DNA from: Bradyrhizobium japonicum USDA 6
Lineage (GTDB): Bacteria; Pseudomonadota; Alphaproteobacteria; Rhizobiales; Xanthobacteraceae
Length of the DNA: 64,000 bases
Assembly (NCBI RefSeq): GCF_000284375.1
Contig: NC_017249.1
Span: forward strand, 2,582,001-2,646,000
Direction: 5' to 3'
Positions 41,888 through 49,900 of the stretch are shown in pieces; position 1 is the stretch's first letter; each line of letters starts with the position of its first letter. A program made the translations under genes and the position numbers. Under the pieces are notes generated by a model. It ran no database searches, had not been told where the DNA came from, and was given only the letters and a program-made list of their open reading frames with translations.

Positions 41888-42820
41888 ATGTTGTCCGATG
41901 GACAAGCTCGCCCCAACGCGACCGCTGATGCTTCCGCGGCGGCGAAGCCGGCTCCGGATGCGCGCGATACAAGCACGGCACAGACGGCCAAGCCCGCTGC
42001 AAGCGCGAAGCGTGTGTCGGCTGCGGCGAACGACGAAACTCTGGCGAAAGAGGCACTCGAGGGGCTGAAGCGTATTCGCGCCAAGGCGCGCCTCGACAAG
42101 ATGGCGATACCGAAGCCTGCGCCGACCGTGATCAAGCCGGCCGTGATCGTGGCCAAGCCGCCGCCGCCGCGTCCGACATGGGTCGCGCCGCTCGCAACGT
42201 TGGCGGTGGCTGCGATCCTGGTGGTCTGCGCCTGCACCGGCGTGATCGCCTATCTCACCACGCAGCCGGCCCAAAGCAACGTTGCCGCCAATACGGAGAT
42301 CAGGAATCTGCGCGAGACTGTCGCGCTGCTGCGCAAGCAGGTGTCGGGCGTGTCCGAAAATCTCGACGGCCTGCGTACCGCGGTCGATCAGTCGAGCAAG
42401 GCAACCAACGATCGCTTCGGCAGGTTCGCCGAGAATCTGGACCGTATCGAGCGGGTGAGCTCGTCCTCGACGGTGAAGCTGGACAAGCTCGCCCAGGCTC
42501 AGGCCCAAGCGCCGGCACCGGCGGCCGTTGCCTCGCAGCCGCCCTCGCAGACGATGCCGATGATGGCCTCGGTTGCCGCGCCCGAGATCACGGGTTCGGT
42601 TCCTCCGTCGGCGCCGCGCAAGGTGGTCAAGGGCTGGTCGGTCCGCCAAGCCTATGAGGGGATTGCGATCCTGCAAGGTCCGAACGGCGTCATCGAGGCC
42701 GTGCTTGGCCAGCAGGTACCCGGGCTTGGCCGCATCGAAGAGATCAAGAACGAGAACGGCCGTCTGGTGGTGGAGTCCAGCGGTGGCGTCATCTACTCGT
42801 CACGCAAGGCGACGCCGTGA
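41888..42820 (+). CDS. Single-pass membrane protein with coiled coil, unknown function
   Basis: 310 residues. Cytoplasmic Ala/Pro/Lys-rich part (1-97), one membrane segment at about 98-123 (WVAPLATLAVAAILVVCACTGVIAYL), a coiled coil at about 136-200 (EIRNLRETVALLRKQVSGVSENLDGLR), a Pro/Gln/Ala-rich linker and a compact C-terminal domain (WSVRQAYEGIAILQGPNGVIEAVLGQQVPGLGRIEEI...VVESSGGVIY). The C-terminal domain looks like a small beta-rich domain repeatedly found in Bradyrhizobium membrane proteins. Convergent with the second MarR gene, 14 bp between stops. No family assignment. Confidence 0.6.
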   Translation: MLSDGQARPNATADASAAAKPAPDARDTSTAQTAKPAASAKRVSAAANDETLAKEALEGLKRIRAKARLDKMAIPKPAPTVIKPAVIVAKPPPPRPTWVAPLATLAVAAILVVCACTGVIAYLTTQPAQSNVAANTEIRNLRETVALLRKQVSGVSENLDGLRTAVDQSSKATNDRFGRFAENLDRIERVSSSSTVKLDKLAQAQAQAPAPAAVASQPPSQTMPMMASVAAPEITGSVPPSAPRKVVKGWSVRQAYEGIAILQGPNGVIEAVLGQQVPGLGRIEEIKNENGRLVVESSGGVIYSSRKATP

Positions 42821-42834
42821 TCGAGGGCCGCCTC

Positions 42835-43416
42835 CTATTGGCGATGATGCTCGAAGCTGGTGCATAGCAGATCGATCTCCGCCTCGGCGATCGGCGCGCG
42901 AAACAGGCGGCAGCTGAACTCGGCGGCGCTGGGCTTGCCGTCCGTGGCGGTACGATCCTCGCGCAGGAAGATGCATCGCTTGCAGACGTCGGTATGGTGC
43001 CGCTGCTCGGCTGCGTCCGCCTGATCGAGCACGTGCCGGAGCGTGTCGCGAAAGCGGATCTTGGCCTCGTCGTCGAGGACGGCGATCGGCTCGAGGAGAA
43101 CGCTGATGGGGTCGCGCACCAGGAACTTCTTGCCCTGCTGCGTCACGCTCAGCGTCACCGATCGCTTGTCCGTTGCGGAGCGCTTTCGCTCCAGATATCC
43201 GAGCCGCTCGAGCTCGCCGATGATGAAAGAGGCTGTGCCGCGCGTGGTGCCGACATAGCTCGCGAGCGCCGAGGGCGTCCGCGAGAAACGGTTGGCGCGG
43301 GAGAGAAAGCGCAGGGCCATCCATTCGCGGTCGCGCAAGCCATGCTTGGTGCCTTCGAACCACAGGATGCGGGCCATCTGTCCCAACAATTCAATCGCTT
43401 CGCGAGCTAAAATCAT
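42835..43416 (-). CDS. MarR-family regulator with C-terminal four-cysteine segment (paralogue of 3572-4207)
   Basis: 193 residues. Residues 24-60 (GLRDREWMALRFLSRANRFSRTPSALASYVGTTRGTAS) are nearly identical to the regulator at 3572-4207, and the wing reads RKRSATDKRSVTLSVT. Cys145-x2-Cys148, Cys169 and Cys185 repeat the paralogue's CX2C-X20-C-X15-C spacing exactly (VCKRCIFL, EFSCRLF, LLCTSFE), while the residues between diverge. Selection on the cysteines is therefore likely, consistent with a metal, iron-sulphur or redox site. Stands just right of the flagellar locus, as the other copy stands just left of it. Confidence 0.8.
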   Translation of the reverse strand: MILAREAIELLGQMARILWFEGTKHGLRDREWMALRFLSRANRFSRTPSALASYVGTTRGTASFIIGELERLGYLERKRSATDKRSVTLSVTQQGKKFLVRDPISVLLEPIAVLDDEAKIRFRDTLRHVLDQADAAEQRHHTDVCKRCIFLREDRTATDGKPSAAEFSCRLFRAPIAEAEIDLLCTSFEHHRQ

Positions 43417-43890
43417 TTCAGTTCCGGGTCGGACAAGCTTTATTCAATTGAGCCTTTGGTAGCGCAATCTGGGTGGACGAGAATGAAGTTCTCGGGCGAT
43501 TCTTCGTCCGTTGCCGGATGGAGGGACCGCGCTCGGGAAGTTGCATCCGTTGTGCGGATGGAACTTCCGGCCGTGGAACTAGAGCGTCACACAGAAAGTT
43601 CGAGTAAATCGCACGGCTCAACTCTTCTGAAAATTTCAGTCAAATCACGACAGCTTGCACGTGAATTGACGGTGATGTGCGACGTCTGTGCAACATGATG
43701 TGTCATAGTCGCCACTGCGGAGCCCATTTGTTGCGGCCTGGAGTTTCGAATACGCAAAAGGGCGCATCACCGGCAACGCCTGGCGATGTGGCTGGCCGGG
43801 AGAGAACCCTCTCTTTCGGTTAATGGATGTTGCGACGCAATGCAGCCAGACGGTTAAGTCCGGCAAACGAGCGAATCCAGGGAAGTCAAA
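43417..43890. other. Divergent promoter region of the MarR gene and the transporter gene
   Basis: 474 bp with no gene. AT-richer near both ends (for example at 43436-43460 and 43600-43640). It must contain the promoters of the four-cysteine MarR gene (leftward) and the MHS transporter (rightward). No clear palindromic operator was found by eye. Confidence 0.35.
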
Positions 43891-45213
43891 GTGTCGTTGG
43901 GAATTGAGCAAGCGGCGCCGTTCAACGTCAAACGAGCAGCGTTCGCGGCCACCATCGGCAACATGCTCGAATTCTACGACTTCATCACCTACAGCTTCTT
44001 CGCCATCCAGATCGGCCATACCTTCTTCCCGACCGGAAGCGAGTACGGCAGCCTGATGCTGTCGCTGGCGACCTTCGGGGCCGGCTTCGTGACGCGGCCG
44101 ATCGGCGGGATCGTGCTCGGCATCTATTCCGACCGGATCGGCCGGCGGCCCGCCATGCTGCTGAGTTTTGCGTTGATGGGAGCTGCGATCCTGACCATCG
44201 CGCTCACGCCGTCCTATCGCATGATCGGCGTTGCCGCGCCCATCATCGTGATTGCGGCGCGCATGGCGCAGGGCTTCGCCCTCGGCGGCGAGGTCGGACC
44301 GACGACCGCCTATCTTCTCGAGATTGCCCCGCCCGAGCATCGGGCGCTGGTCGTGGCATGGCAGCCGGCGAGCCAGGAGATCGCGGCGACCGCCGGCGCG
44401 CTGGTCGGCGTCATCCTGAGCACGACCATGGCGCCGGAGATGCTGGACTCCTACGGCTGGCGGGTGGCGTTTCTGATCGGAGCCGTCTGCCTGCCGTTCG
44501 GGCTCTGGATGCGGCGGACATTGCCCGAGACGATTCCGCATGCCGATGCCGGTGTCGCAGCGAAAGAGCGCACGGGTCACCTCTCGCAAGCACGGCGTCA
44601 CCTCGGCATCATCGCGCTGGCCTTGATGATCCTGGCCAGCGGCACGATCTCGACCTATGTCACGCAATACATGACGACCTATGCGCAGAATACCCTGCAC
44701 GTGTCGTCGACACTGGCTTTCGCCGTGTCGCTCGTCAGCAACGGCATTCAGTTCGTCGGCGCACTGGTCGGCGGATGGCTCGCCGATCGTCTCGGCCGCA
44801 AGCCGATCATGATCTGGCCGCAGCTCGCAACCCTCCTGCTCACCTATCCGACCTTCCTGTGGATCGTCCATGCGCCGGGCGCGCTGTCGCTCCTGATCGG
44901 CTTCGGCGTGCTATCGATCATCGGCTCGCTGCCGTTCACCGCGTTCTATGCGACCTTCACCGAAGCGCTGCCCCAGAACATCCGTGGCGGCGTGTTCGCG
45001 ACCGTCTACGCGGTGGCGATCGCGAGCTTCGGAGGTACGGCGCAGGTCGTGGTCACCTGGCTCCTCCACGTCACCGGCAATCCGCTGGCACCGGCCTGGT
45101 ACCTCCTGCTTGCGGCGATCGTCGGACTTGTCGCAATGAGCCTGATGCCCGAAACGGCGCCGGTGAAAAACATCAGGGCCTGGCCTGAACGGGGACTGCT
45201 CGCAGGCTGGTGA
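43891..45213 (+). CDS. MFS transporter of the metabolite:H+ symporter (MHS) family
   Basis: 440 residues from the GTG at 43891 (AGGGAAG upstream). Twelve membrane segments. MHS hallmarks: FAATIGNMLEFYDFITYSFFAIQIG at the first helix, the RxGRRP loop DRIGRRPAMLLSF, and RMAQGFALGGEVGPTTAYLLE. Members carry citrate, tricarballylate, alpha-ketoglutarate, shikimate or similar acids with protons; QGFALGGEVGP is frequent in citrate/tricarballylate-type members, but the substrate cannot be told here. It is 75 bp before the dienelactone hydrolase gene and may be co-transcribed. Confidence 0.88.
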   Translation: MSLGIEQAAPFNVKRAAFAATIGNMLEFYDFITYSFFAIQIGHTFFPTGSEYGSLMLSLATFGAGFVTRPIGGIVLGIYSDRIGRRPAMLLSFALMGAAILTIALTPSYRMIGVAAPIIVIAARMAQGFALGGEVGPTTAYLLEIAPPEHRALVVAWQPASQEIAATAGALVGVILSTTMAPEMLDSYGWRVAFLIGAVCLPFGLWMRRTLPETIPHADAGVAAKERTGHLSQARRHLGIIALALMILASGTISTYVTQYMTTYAQNTLHVSSTLAFAVSLVSNGIQFVGALVGGWLADRLGRKPIMIWPQLATLLLTYPTFLWIVHAPGALSLLIGFGVLSIIGSLPFTAFYATFTEALPQNIRGGVFATVYAVAIASFGGTAQVVVTWLLHVTGNPLAPAWYLLLAAIVGLVAMSLMPETAPVKNIRAWPERGLLAGW

Positions 45214-45288
45214 TTTGCGTTTCGCCGGCAATTATCGGCGAATGCGCCGCCTGTGGAATCAGGGCCAAGCATCAGGAAGGATCGACCG

Positions 45289-46176
45289 ATGAGCTTCGAA
45301 ACCACCATGACATCCGATGTCGTCGGGCTGACGAAAGTCGCCCCGGTCTCGCGCCGCGGATTCATGAGCGCCACCGCGGCCGTCGCTGCCGGCTACACGC
45401 TTGCGGCCGGTCCGGTCCGTGCCGAAATCATCACGACAGATACCGGCGGCCTCCAGGCTGGCGACGCGAGGATCAAGGTCGGCTCCGAAGAGATGCCTGC
45501 CTATTTCGCACGCCCGGCTGGCAACACCAAGGCGCCGGTGATCATCGTGGCGATGGAGATTTTCGGCCTGCACGAATACATCAAGGACGTGACACGGCGC
45601 CTCGCCAAGCTCGGCGCATTCGCGGTCGCGCCCGACTATTACTTCCGCAAGGGTGTCGATCTCACCAAGGTCACCGACATCAAGGATCTGCTGCCGGTCG
45701 TCAATGCCAAGCCGGACGCCGAGCTGCTGTCCGATCTCGATGCGACGGTCGCGTGGGCGGGCTCGCAAGGCGGCGACACCACGAAGCTCGGCATTATCGG
45801 CTTCTGCCGGGGTGGCCGCAATGTCTGGGAATACGCCGCCCACAGTGGCACCCTCAAGGCTGGTGTCGCGTTCTACGGCGCGCCGGTCGATCCCGCCAAT
45901 CCGGTGTGGCCGAAGAGTCCGCTTCAGCTCGCCCCCGAGATGAAGGCGCCGGTGCTCGGCCTCTATGGCGGCGCCGATGCCGGCATTCCCGCGGCCCAGG
46001 TCGAGCAGTTCAAGGCGACGCTCGAGCAGGACAGGAAGATCGCCGAATTCAAGATCTATCCGCAGGCGCCGCACGGCTTCCATGCCGACTATCGCGGCAG
46101 TTATCGCAAGGATGCGGCGGAAGACGCCTGGAAGCAGGCCCAGGCCTGGTTCAAGAAGTACGGCGTGTTGAGCTGA
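45289..46176 (+). CDS. Dienelactone hydrolase family protein, Tat-exported
   Basis: 295 residues from the ATG at 45289, with GGAAGGA upstream. Twin-arginine signal SRRGFMSATAAVAAGYTLAAGPVRA at residues 21-45. Alpha/beta hydrolase with the Cys nucleophile typical of dienelactone hydrolase in IIGFCRGGRNVWEYA, the Asp loop in LGLYGGADAGIP and the His in PHGFHADYRGSY. The family hydrolyses carboxymethylenebutenolide-like lactones; many Tat-exported members have unknown substrates. Followed by a strong bidirectional terminator. Confidence 0.88.
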   Translation: MSFETTMTSDVVGLTKVAPVSRRGFMSATAAVAAGYTLAAGPVRAEIITTDTGGLQAGDARIKVGSEEMPAYFARPAGNTKAPVIIVAMEIFGLHEYIKDVTRRLAKLGAFAVAPDYYFRKGVDLTKVTDIKDLLPVVNAKPDAELLSDLDATVAWAGSQGGDTTKLGIIGFCRGGRNVWEYAAHSGTLKAGVAFYGAPVDPANPVWPKSPLQLAPEMKAPVLGLYGGADAGIPAAQVEQFKATLEQDRKIAEFKIYPQAPHGFHADYRGSYRKDAAEDAWKQAQAWFKKYGVLS

Positions 46177-46188
46177 CGCCAGCTTCGC

Positions 46189-46215
46189 AAAGGGCGGCCT
46201 GAGCGGCCGCCCTTT
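46189..46215. terminator. Bidirectional terminator between convergent hydrolase genes
   Basis: AAAGGGCGGCC (46189-46199) pairs with GGCCGCCCTTT (46205-46215), 11-bp stem, 5-nt loop, with CTATT following on the + strand and A-rich flank giving T's on the other strand. 12 bp after the dienelactone hydrolase stop and 18 bp before the end of the serine hydrolase gene. Confidence 0.85.
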
Positions 46216-46233
46216 CTATTCCAGCGTGCGGTC

Positions 46234-47502
46234 TCACTTCACCATCGCGCCATAGACGATGTCCTGCACCTGCTCGCGATAGTATTTCCTGAGCTCGCCC
46301 GGCGCCGCCGTTCCCACCACCACGACGAGACGCTCCTTGGGATCGCAGAAGAACTGCGTCCCGTAGGCGCCGTTCCAGCTGAACTCGCCGGGATTGCCGG
46401 GAACCGACGACAGCCCTTCGCTGGTCCGGACCGCGACCGCAAGACCAAAGCCGAAGCCGGCGCGATGCGGCTCGATGTTCGCCACATTGTTCTTGATCTC
46501 GGGACCGAGGTGGTTGGTCGTCATGTGATGCACGGTCTTCGGGGAAAGAATGCGCTGGCCGTCGAGTTCGCCGCCGTTGAGCAGCATCTGGCCGAAGCGG
46601 ATGTAATCGCCCATCGTCGCGAACGAGCAGGCGCCGCCGCAATCGAACTTGGTCGGGGTGTCCAGCAGCTTGATAGCTTGCGGCTTGCCGGTCAGCGGAT
46701 CGTTGGCGAACGGGCGGGCGAGGCGAGGGCGCTGCGCGTCGGTCGGGTGGAAGGTCGCGTCCTTCATGCCAAGCGGCTGCCAGATATTGGCGGCGAGATA
46801 GTCGCCGAGCCTCTGCTCGCTGACCTTCTCGACGACGGCGCCGAGCACGTCGATCGAGAAGCCGTATTCGAACTCGGTCGAGGGTTGATGCGCCAGCGGC
46901 AGTCTTGTGATGCGGTCGATGAAGGCCTCAGTGTCGCCTTCCACCGCCGGGGCGACGCCATCGGGGTATTGCCGCGCCACCGGGCTCGATGAGTCGGGGC
47001 GGCCGCCATACATCAATCCGGACGTATGCCGGTAGAGATCGTGGATGAAGATCGCGGACGCCTGCGGTTCGAGGTTGAGCGAGCCGTTGGCCTCGGTCGC
47101 GCCGACCTTCATGTCGGCGAAGCCGGGATAGTAGTCGGACAGCTTGGCCTGGAGCGGTAGCCGTCCCTGCTCCATCAGCGTCAGGCCCGCGACCGCCGCC
47201 ATCGGCTTGGTCATCGAGGCCAGCGCGAAGATCGCGTCGACCGGCATCGGAGTGCCCTTGTCCGGATCGAGCATGCCGTAAGCCTTGTAGTGCACGAGCT
47301 TGCCGTCCCGTGCCACCGCGACGACGGCGCCGGGGACGCGCTTGGCGGCGATCTCGCGGGCGAAGAAGCTGTCGAGCCGCGCGAGACCCTGCTTCGAGAA
47401 ACCGGCATCATCAGGGTTGGCTTCGGGCAGTGGTGCGGCGCGCGCCGCACCGAACGTGATGACGGCAGCCGCCGCCGCGACCATGGCGATCGTCTTGTTC
47501 AT
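46234..47502 (-). CDS. Serine hydrolase, beta-lactamase/esterase (EstB-like) fold
   Basis: 422 residues with signal peptide MNKTIAMVAAAAAVITFGAARAA. Catalytic Ser96-Met-Thr-Lys99 in IFALASMTKPMAAVAG is the SxxK motif of class C beta-lactamase-fold enzymes; the Tyr of the second motif is in FEYGFSIDVLG. RHTSGLMYG and the C-terminal WNGAYGTQFFCDPKERLVVVV also fit. The family includes esterases, D-aminopeptidases and beta-lactamases; this one is more likely an esterase, given the EstB-like sequence. Stands alone, convergent with the dienelactone hydrolase. Confidence 0.85.
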   Translation of the reverse strand: MNKTIAMVAAAAAVITFGAARAAPLPEANPDDAGFSKQGLARLDSFFAREIAAKRVPGAVVAVARDGKLVHYKAYGMLDPDKGTPMPVDAIFALASMTKPMAAVAGLTLMEQGRLPLQAKLSDYYPGFADMKVGATEANGSLNLEPQASAIFIHDLYRHTSGLMYGGRPDSSSPVARQYPDGVAPAVEGDTEAFIDRITRLPLAHQPSTEFEYGFSIDVLGAVVEKVSEQRLGDYLAANIWQPLGMKDATFHPTDAQRPRLARPFANDPLTGKPQAIKLLDTPTKFDCGGACSFATMGDYIRFGQMLLNGGELDGQRILSPKTVHHMTTNHLGPEIKNNVANIEPHRAGFGFGLAVAVRTSEGLSSVPGNPGEFSWNGAYGTQFFCDPKERLVVVVGTAAPGELRKYYREQVQDIVYGAMVK

Positions 47503-47623
47503 TGCATCCTCCCAAGGCGAGCTCGTTCTGCGGTGGCTCGCCGAGCGGCTAGATCACGGCTGCGCGCGAGCGAAGTCAACCGCGGGCCTGGCATGTCTGG
47601 GACGCGCCGGAGATGACCGGAAC

Positions 47624-48472
47624 CTATCGTCCTTGCCCCGCGCGCCACAGCGCATCCAGGCCATGCCGATAGGTTGGATGGGCAAGCGCGACACCGAGCT
47701 CGTGCTTCAGTTTCGCGTTGGAGACCCGGGCACTGCTGGCATAGAAGCTGCGAGCCATCGCCGACATCTCGGCGGTCTCGAACGGCTCTTCGGGAGGTGG
47801 CGCAAGGTCCATCAGTTTCGCCGCATAAGCGATCACATCCTGCGGCGGCGCCGGCTCGTCGTCGCAGACGTTCCAGGTGCCGCCGTCACTGTGCGTCACC
47901 GCGGCCATGATCGCGCTCGCGATGTCGTCGGCGTGGATGCGGTTGAAGACCTGTCCCGGCTTGATGATGCGCCGGGCCGTGCCCGCCCGCAGCGTCATCA
48001 GCGCGTTGCGGCCGGGACCGTAGATGCCCGCAAGCCGCAGGATCGCGACATCGCCGCGCGCCGCGGCGATCCAGGCTTGCTCCGCCGCAACGCGCGTTCG
48101 CGTGCGGTCGAGGGTGGCCTGCGGCGGCGTGCTCTCGTCCACCCAGCGGCCTGCGTGGTCGCCATAGACGCCGATGGTGGAGAGATAGACGATCTTCCGC
48201 CGCCGGTCCGCGAGCGTGTCGCCAAAGGCCGTAACCGCGGGGTCGCCCGCGCTGCCGGGCGGGATCGATATGAGGAGGACATCGGCGTCGCGGACTCGCT
48301 CGACCACATCGCGGGCCGGACTGCTGCCGGAAAAGGCGTGCACCTCGATGCCGGCAAGGTCGTTTCGCTTGCCGGGATCGCGCACGGTGCCGGCGATATG
48401 CGAGAAGGCGCCGCCGAATTGGCTGACGAAGTGCCGGGCACTGTAGCCGAGGCCGAGGATGAAGAGCCGCAT
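47624..48472 (-). CDS. NAD(P)-dependent epimerase/reductase, YeeZ-like SDR
   Basis: 282 residues from the ATG at 48470-48472 (MRLFILGLGYSARHFV); an upstream leader of 29 codons is not family-like. Rossmann motif LGLGYSARHF near the N-terminus, then STIGVYGDHAGRWVDE (the extended-SDR Ser-Thr and Tyr region) and ILRLAGIYGPGRNALM. Matches the YeeZ/YbjT-type atypical extended SDRs of unknown substrate. Divergent from the CbbY-like gene with 143 bp between the starts. Confidence 0.82.
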   Translation of the reverse strand: MRLFILGLGYSARHFVSQFGGAFSHIAGTVRDPGKRNDLAGIEVHAFSGSSPARDVVERVRDADVLLISIPPGSAGDPAVTAFGDTLADRRRKIVYLSTIGVYGDHAGRWVDESTPPQATLDRTRTRVAAEQAWIAAARGDVAILRLAGIYGPGRNALMTLRAGTARRIIKPGQVFNRIHADDIASAIMAAVTHSDGGTWNVCDDEPAPPQDVIAYAAKLMDLAPPPEEPFETAEMSAMARSFYASSARVSNAKLKHELGVALAHPTYRHGLDALWRAGQGR

Positions 48473-48615
48473 GCGTCTGCCGTGCTGGAGTTCCCGTTCG
48501 CGCGCGCTGCGCGCCGTTCGCTCATAAGGGATTTTTGGGTCCGGCAAAAGATATTGCAATTTTACTCGGCCGCCGGGGCAGGCGATGCTCGCTTGTCAGG
48601 AGGGAGGCGTCGGTC

Positions 48616-49464
48616 ATGCAGGCAGAAGCGCCAGCCGCAGTGCCATGCGGTGCCGGGGAGTTGATCGGGCGCGCCGCCGCGCTGATCTTCGATGTCGACG
48701 GTACGCTGGCCGAAACCGAGGAGCTGCATCGGCAGGCCTTCAACCACGCCTTCGTTCGCCGCGGTCTCGACTGGCAGTGGGACCGGGCCGTCTACAAGGA
48801 GTTGCTGCGGGTCACCGGCGGCAAGGAGCGCATGCGCGCCTTTCACGCGAGGCTGCAGGCCGCGCCGCCATTGCCGGATGCCGACATCGCAGCCCTTCAC
48901 CGCATCAAGACCGCGCATTACGCCGAGCTGGTCGAAACCGGCTGCTGTCCCTTGAGGCCCGGCGTGGCGGACCTGCTCACCGCCGCGAAGGCCCGCGGCC
49001 AGCGGCTTGCGATCGCGACCACCACCTCGCACGGCAATATCGATGCGCTGCTGTCGCAGGCGCTGGGAACGCGCTGGGCGGCGGATTTTGATGCGGTCGT
49101 CGCCGGCGACGATGTCCGCCACAAGAAGCCGGCCCCGGATGTCTATCTGGAAACCCTGGCGCGGCTGAAGCTGGGCGCAGCCGACTGCGTCGCGATCGAG
49201 GATTCCCGCAACGGTCTGATCGCGGCCTCGCGGGCGAACATTCCGGTGCTCATCACCAGAAGCATGTTCTTTCGGGACGATGATTTCAGTGCCGCGCAGG
49301 TCGTGCTGGACGATTTGTCGGAACTCGCGGGCTCAAAACAAAAACTGAAAAACAACCCCATGCACAGTAGAAAGCGCCGGCCGGCCCGCCGCGGTCAGTG
49401 GACGCGGTGGCTCGTTCTATCGTCTTCAGCCTGCTCGACAATCTGCGCGATCGGGCTCGACTGA
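48616..49464 (+). CDS. cbbY: HAD-superfamily phosphatase, CbbY-like
   Basis: 282 residues from the ATG at 48616, with AGGGAGG upstream. HAD motif I is LIFDVDGTLAETEELH (Asp26 nucleophile, Asp28 acid/base), motif II TTTS, motif III KKPAPDVYLETL and motif IV IEDSRNG. The insertion QAFNHAFVRRGLDWQWDRAVYKELLRVTGGKERMRAF is typical of CbbY, which removes inhibitory sugar bisphosphates such as xylulose-1,5-bisphosphate in Calvin-cycle organisms. No cbb genes are nearby. The last about 30 codons (HSRKRRPARRGQW) are basic, atypical, and overlap the convergent SnoaL-like gene by 70 bp. Confidence 0.85.
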   Translation: MQAEAPAAVPCGAGELIGRAAALIFDVDGTLAETEELHRQAFNHAFVRRGLDWQWDRAVYKELLRVTGGKERMRAFHARLQAAPPLPDADIAALHRIKTAHYAELVETGCCPLRPGVADLLTAAKARGQRLAIATTTSHGNIDALLSQALGTRWAADFDAVVAGDDVRHKKPAPDVYLETLARLKLGAADCVAIEDSRNGLIAASRANIPVLITRSMFFRDDDFSAAQVVLDDLSELAGSKQKLKNNPMHSRKRRPARRGQWTRWLVLSSSACSTICAIGLD

Positions 49465-49802
49465 TGGTGCACCAGCCGCCAGCCGTCGCCGACGCGCCGA
49501 AAATGGTTGGCAGCGGCCAAAGCGGTGCCGTCGACGATCTCGATGCAGAGCACGCGCGCGCTGTCGCCGTCGACGATCGCCTGCGGTTCGGCGCAGACGA
49601 TCTGCGGCCGCTCCGGATTTTGCAGGATGTCGCGCCAGCTGCCGATCACCGTGGCCCGGCCGATAATGGCCGGCCAGCCGGGATGGATGCAGGAAATGGC
49701 GTCGTCATCCGCCCACATCCGCTCCATTTCGTCGAAGTCGCCCGTTGAAAAGGCGGCGTAGAAGGCCGCGTTCGCGGCGATGACCTTATTGTCCTTTGCC
49801 AT
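49395..49802 (-). CDS. SnoaL-like/NTF2-fold protein
   Basis: 135 residues from the ATG at 49800-49802 (MAKDNKVIAANAAFYAAFSTGDFDEMERMWADDD), the usual opening of the SnoaL-like/DUF4440 family. Then CIHPGWPAIIGRATVIGSWRDIL and a C-terminal AAANHFRRVGDGWRLVHHQSSPI. A cone-shaped fold used by isomerases and by stress-related proteins; the substrate is unknown. An upstream extension of 34 codons is not family-like. Convergent overlap of 70 bp with the cbbY-like gene. Confidence 0.82.
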   Translation of the reverse strand: MAKDNKVIAANAAFYAAFSTGDFDEMERMWADDDAISCIHPGWPAIIGRATVIGSWRDILQNPERPQIVCAEPQAIVDGDSARVLCIEIVDGTALAAANHFRRVGDGWRLVHHQSSPIAQIVEQAEDDRTSHRVH

Positions 49803-49900
49803 GCCTCTCGGGTGGGGCAATGGCAGGCAAAAATCAAGCGCGACTTCCGTCCGACCTTGCGTTCGATCTGGACCGCAGTGCAGCATTGCCTGCTTTGTGG

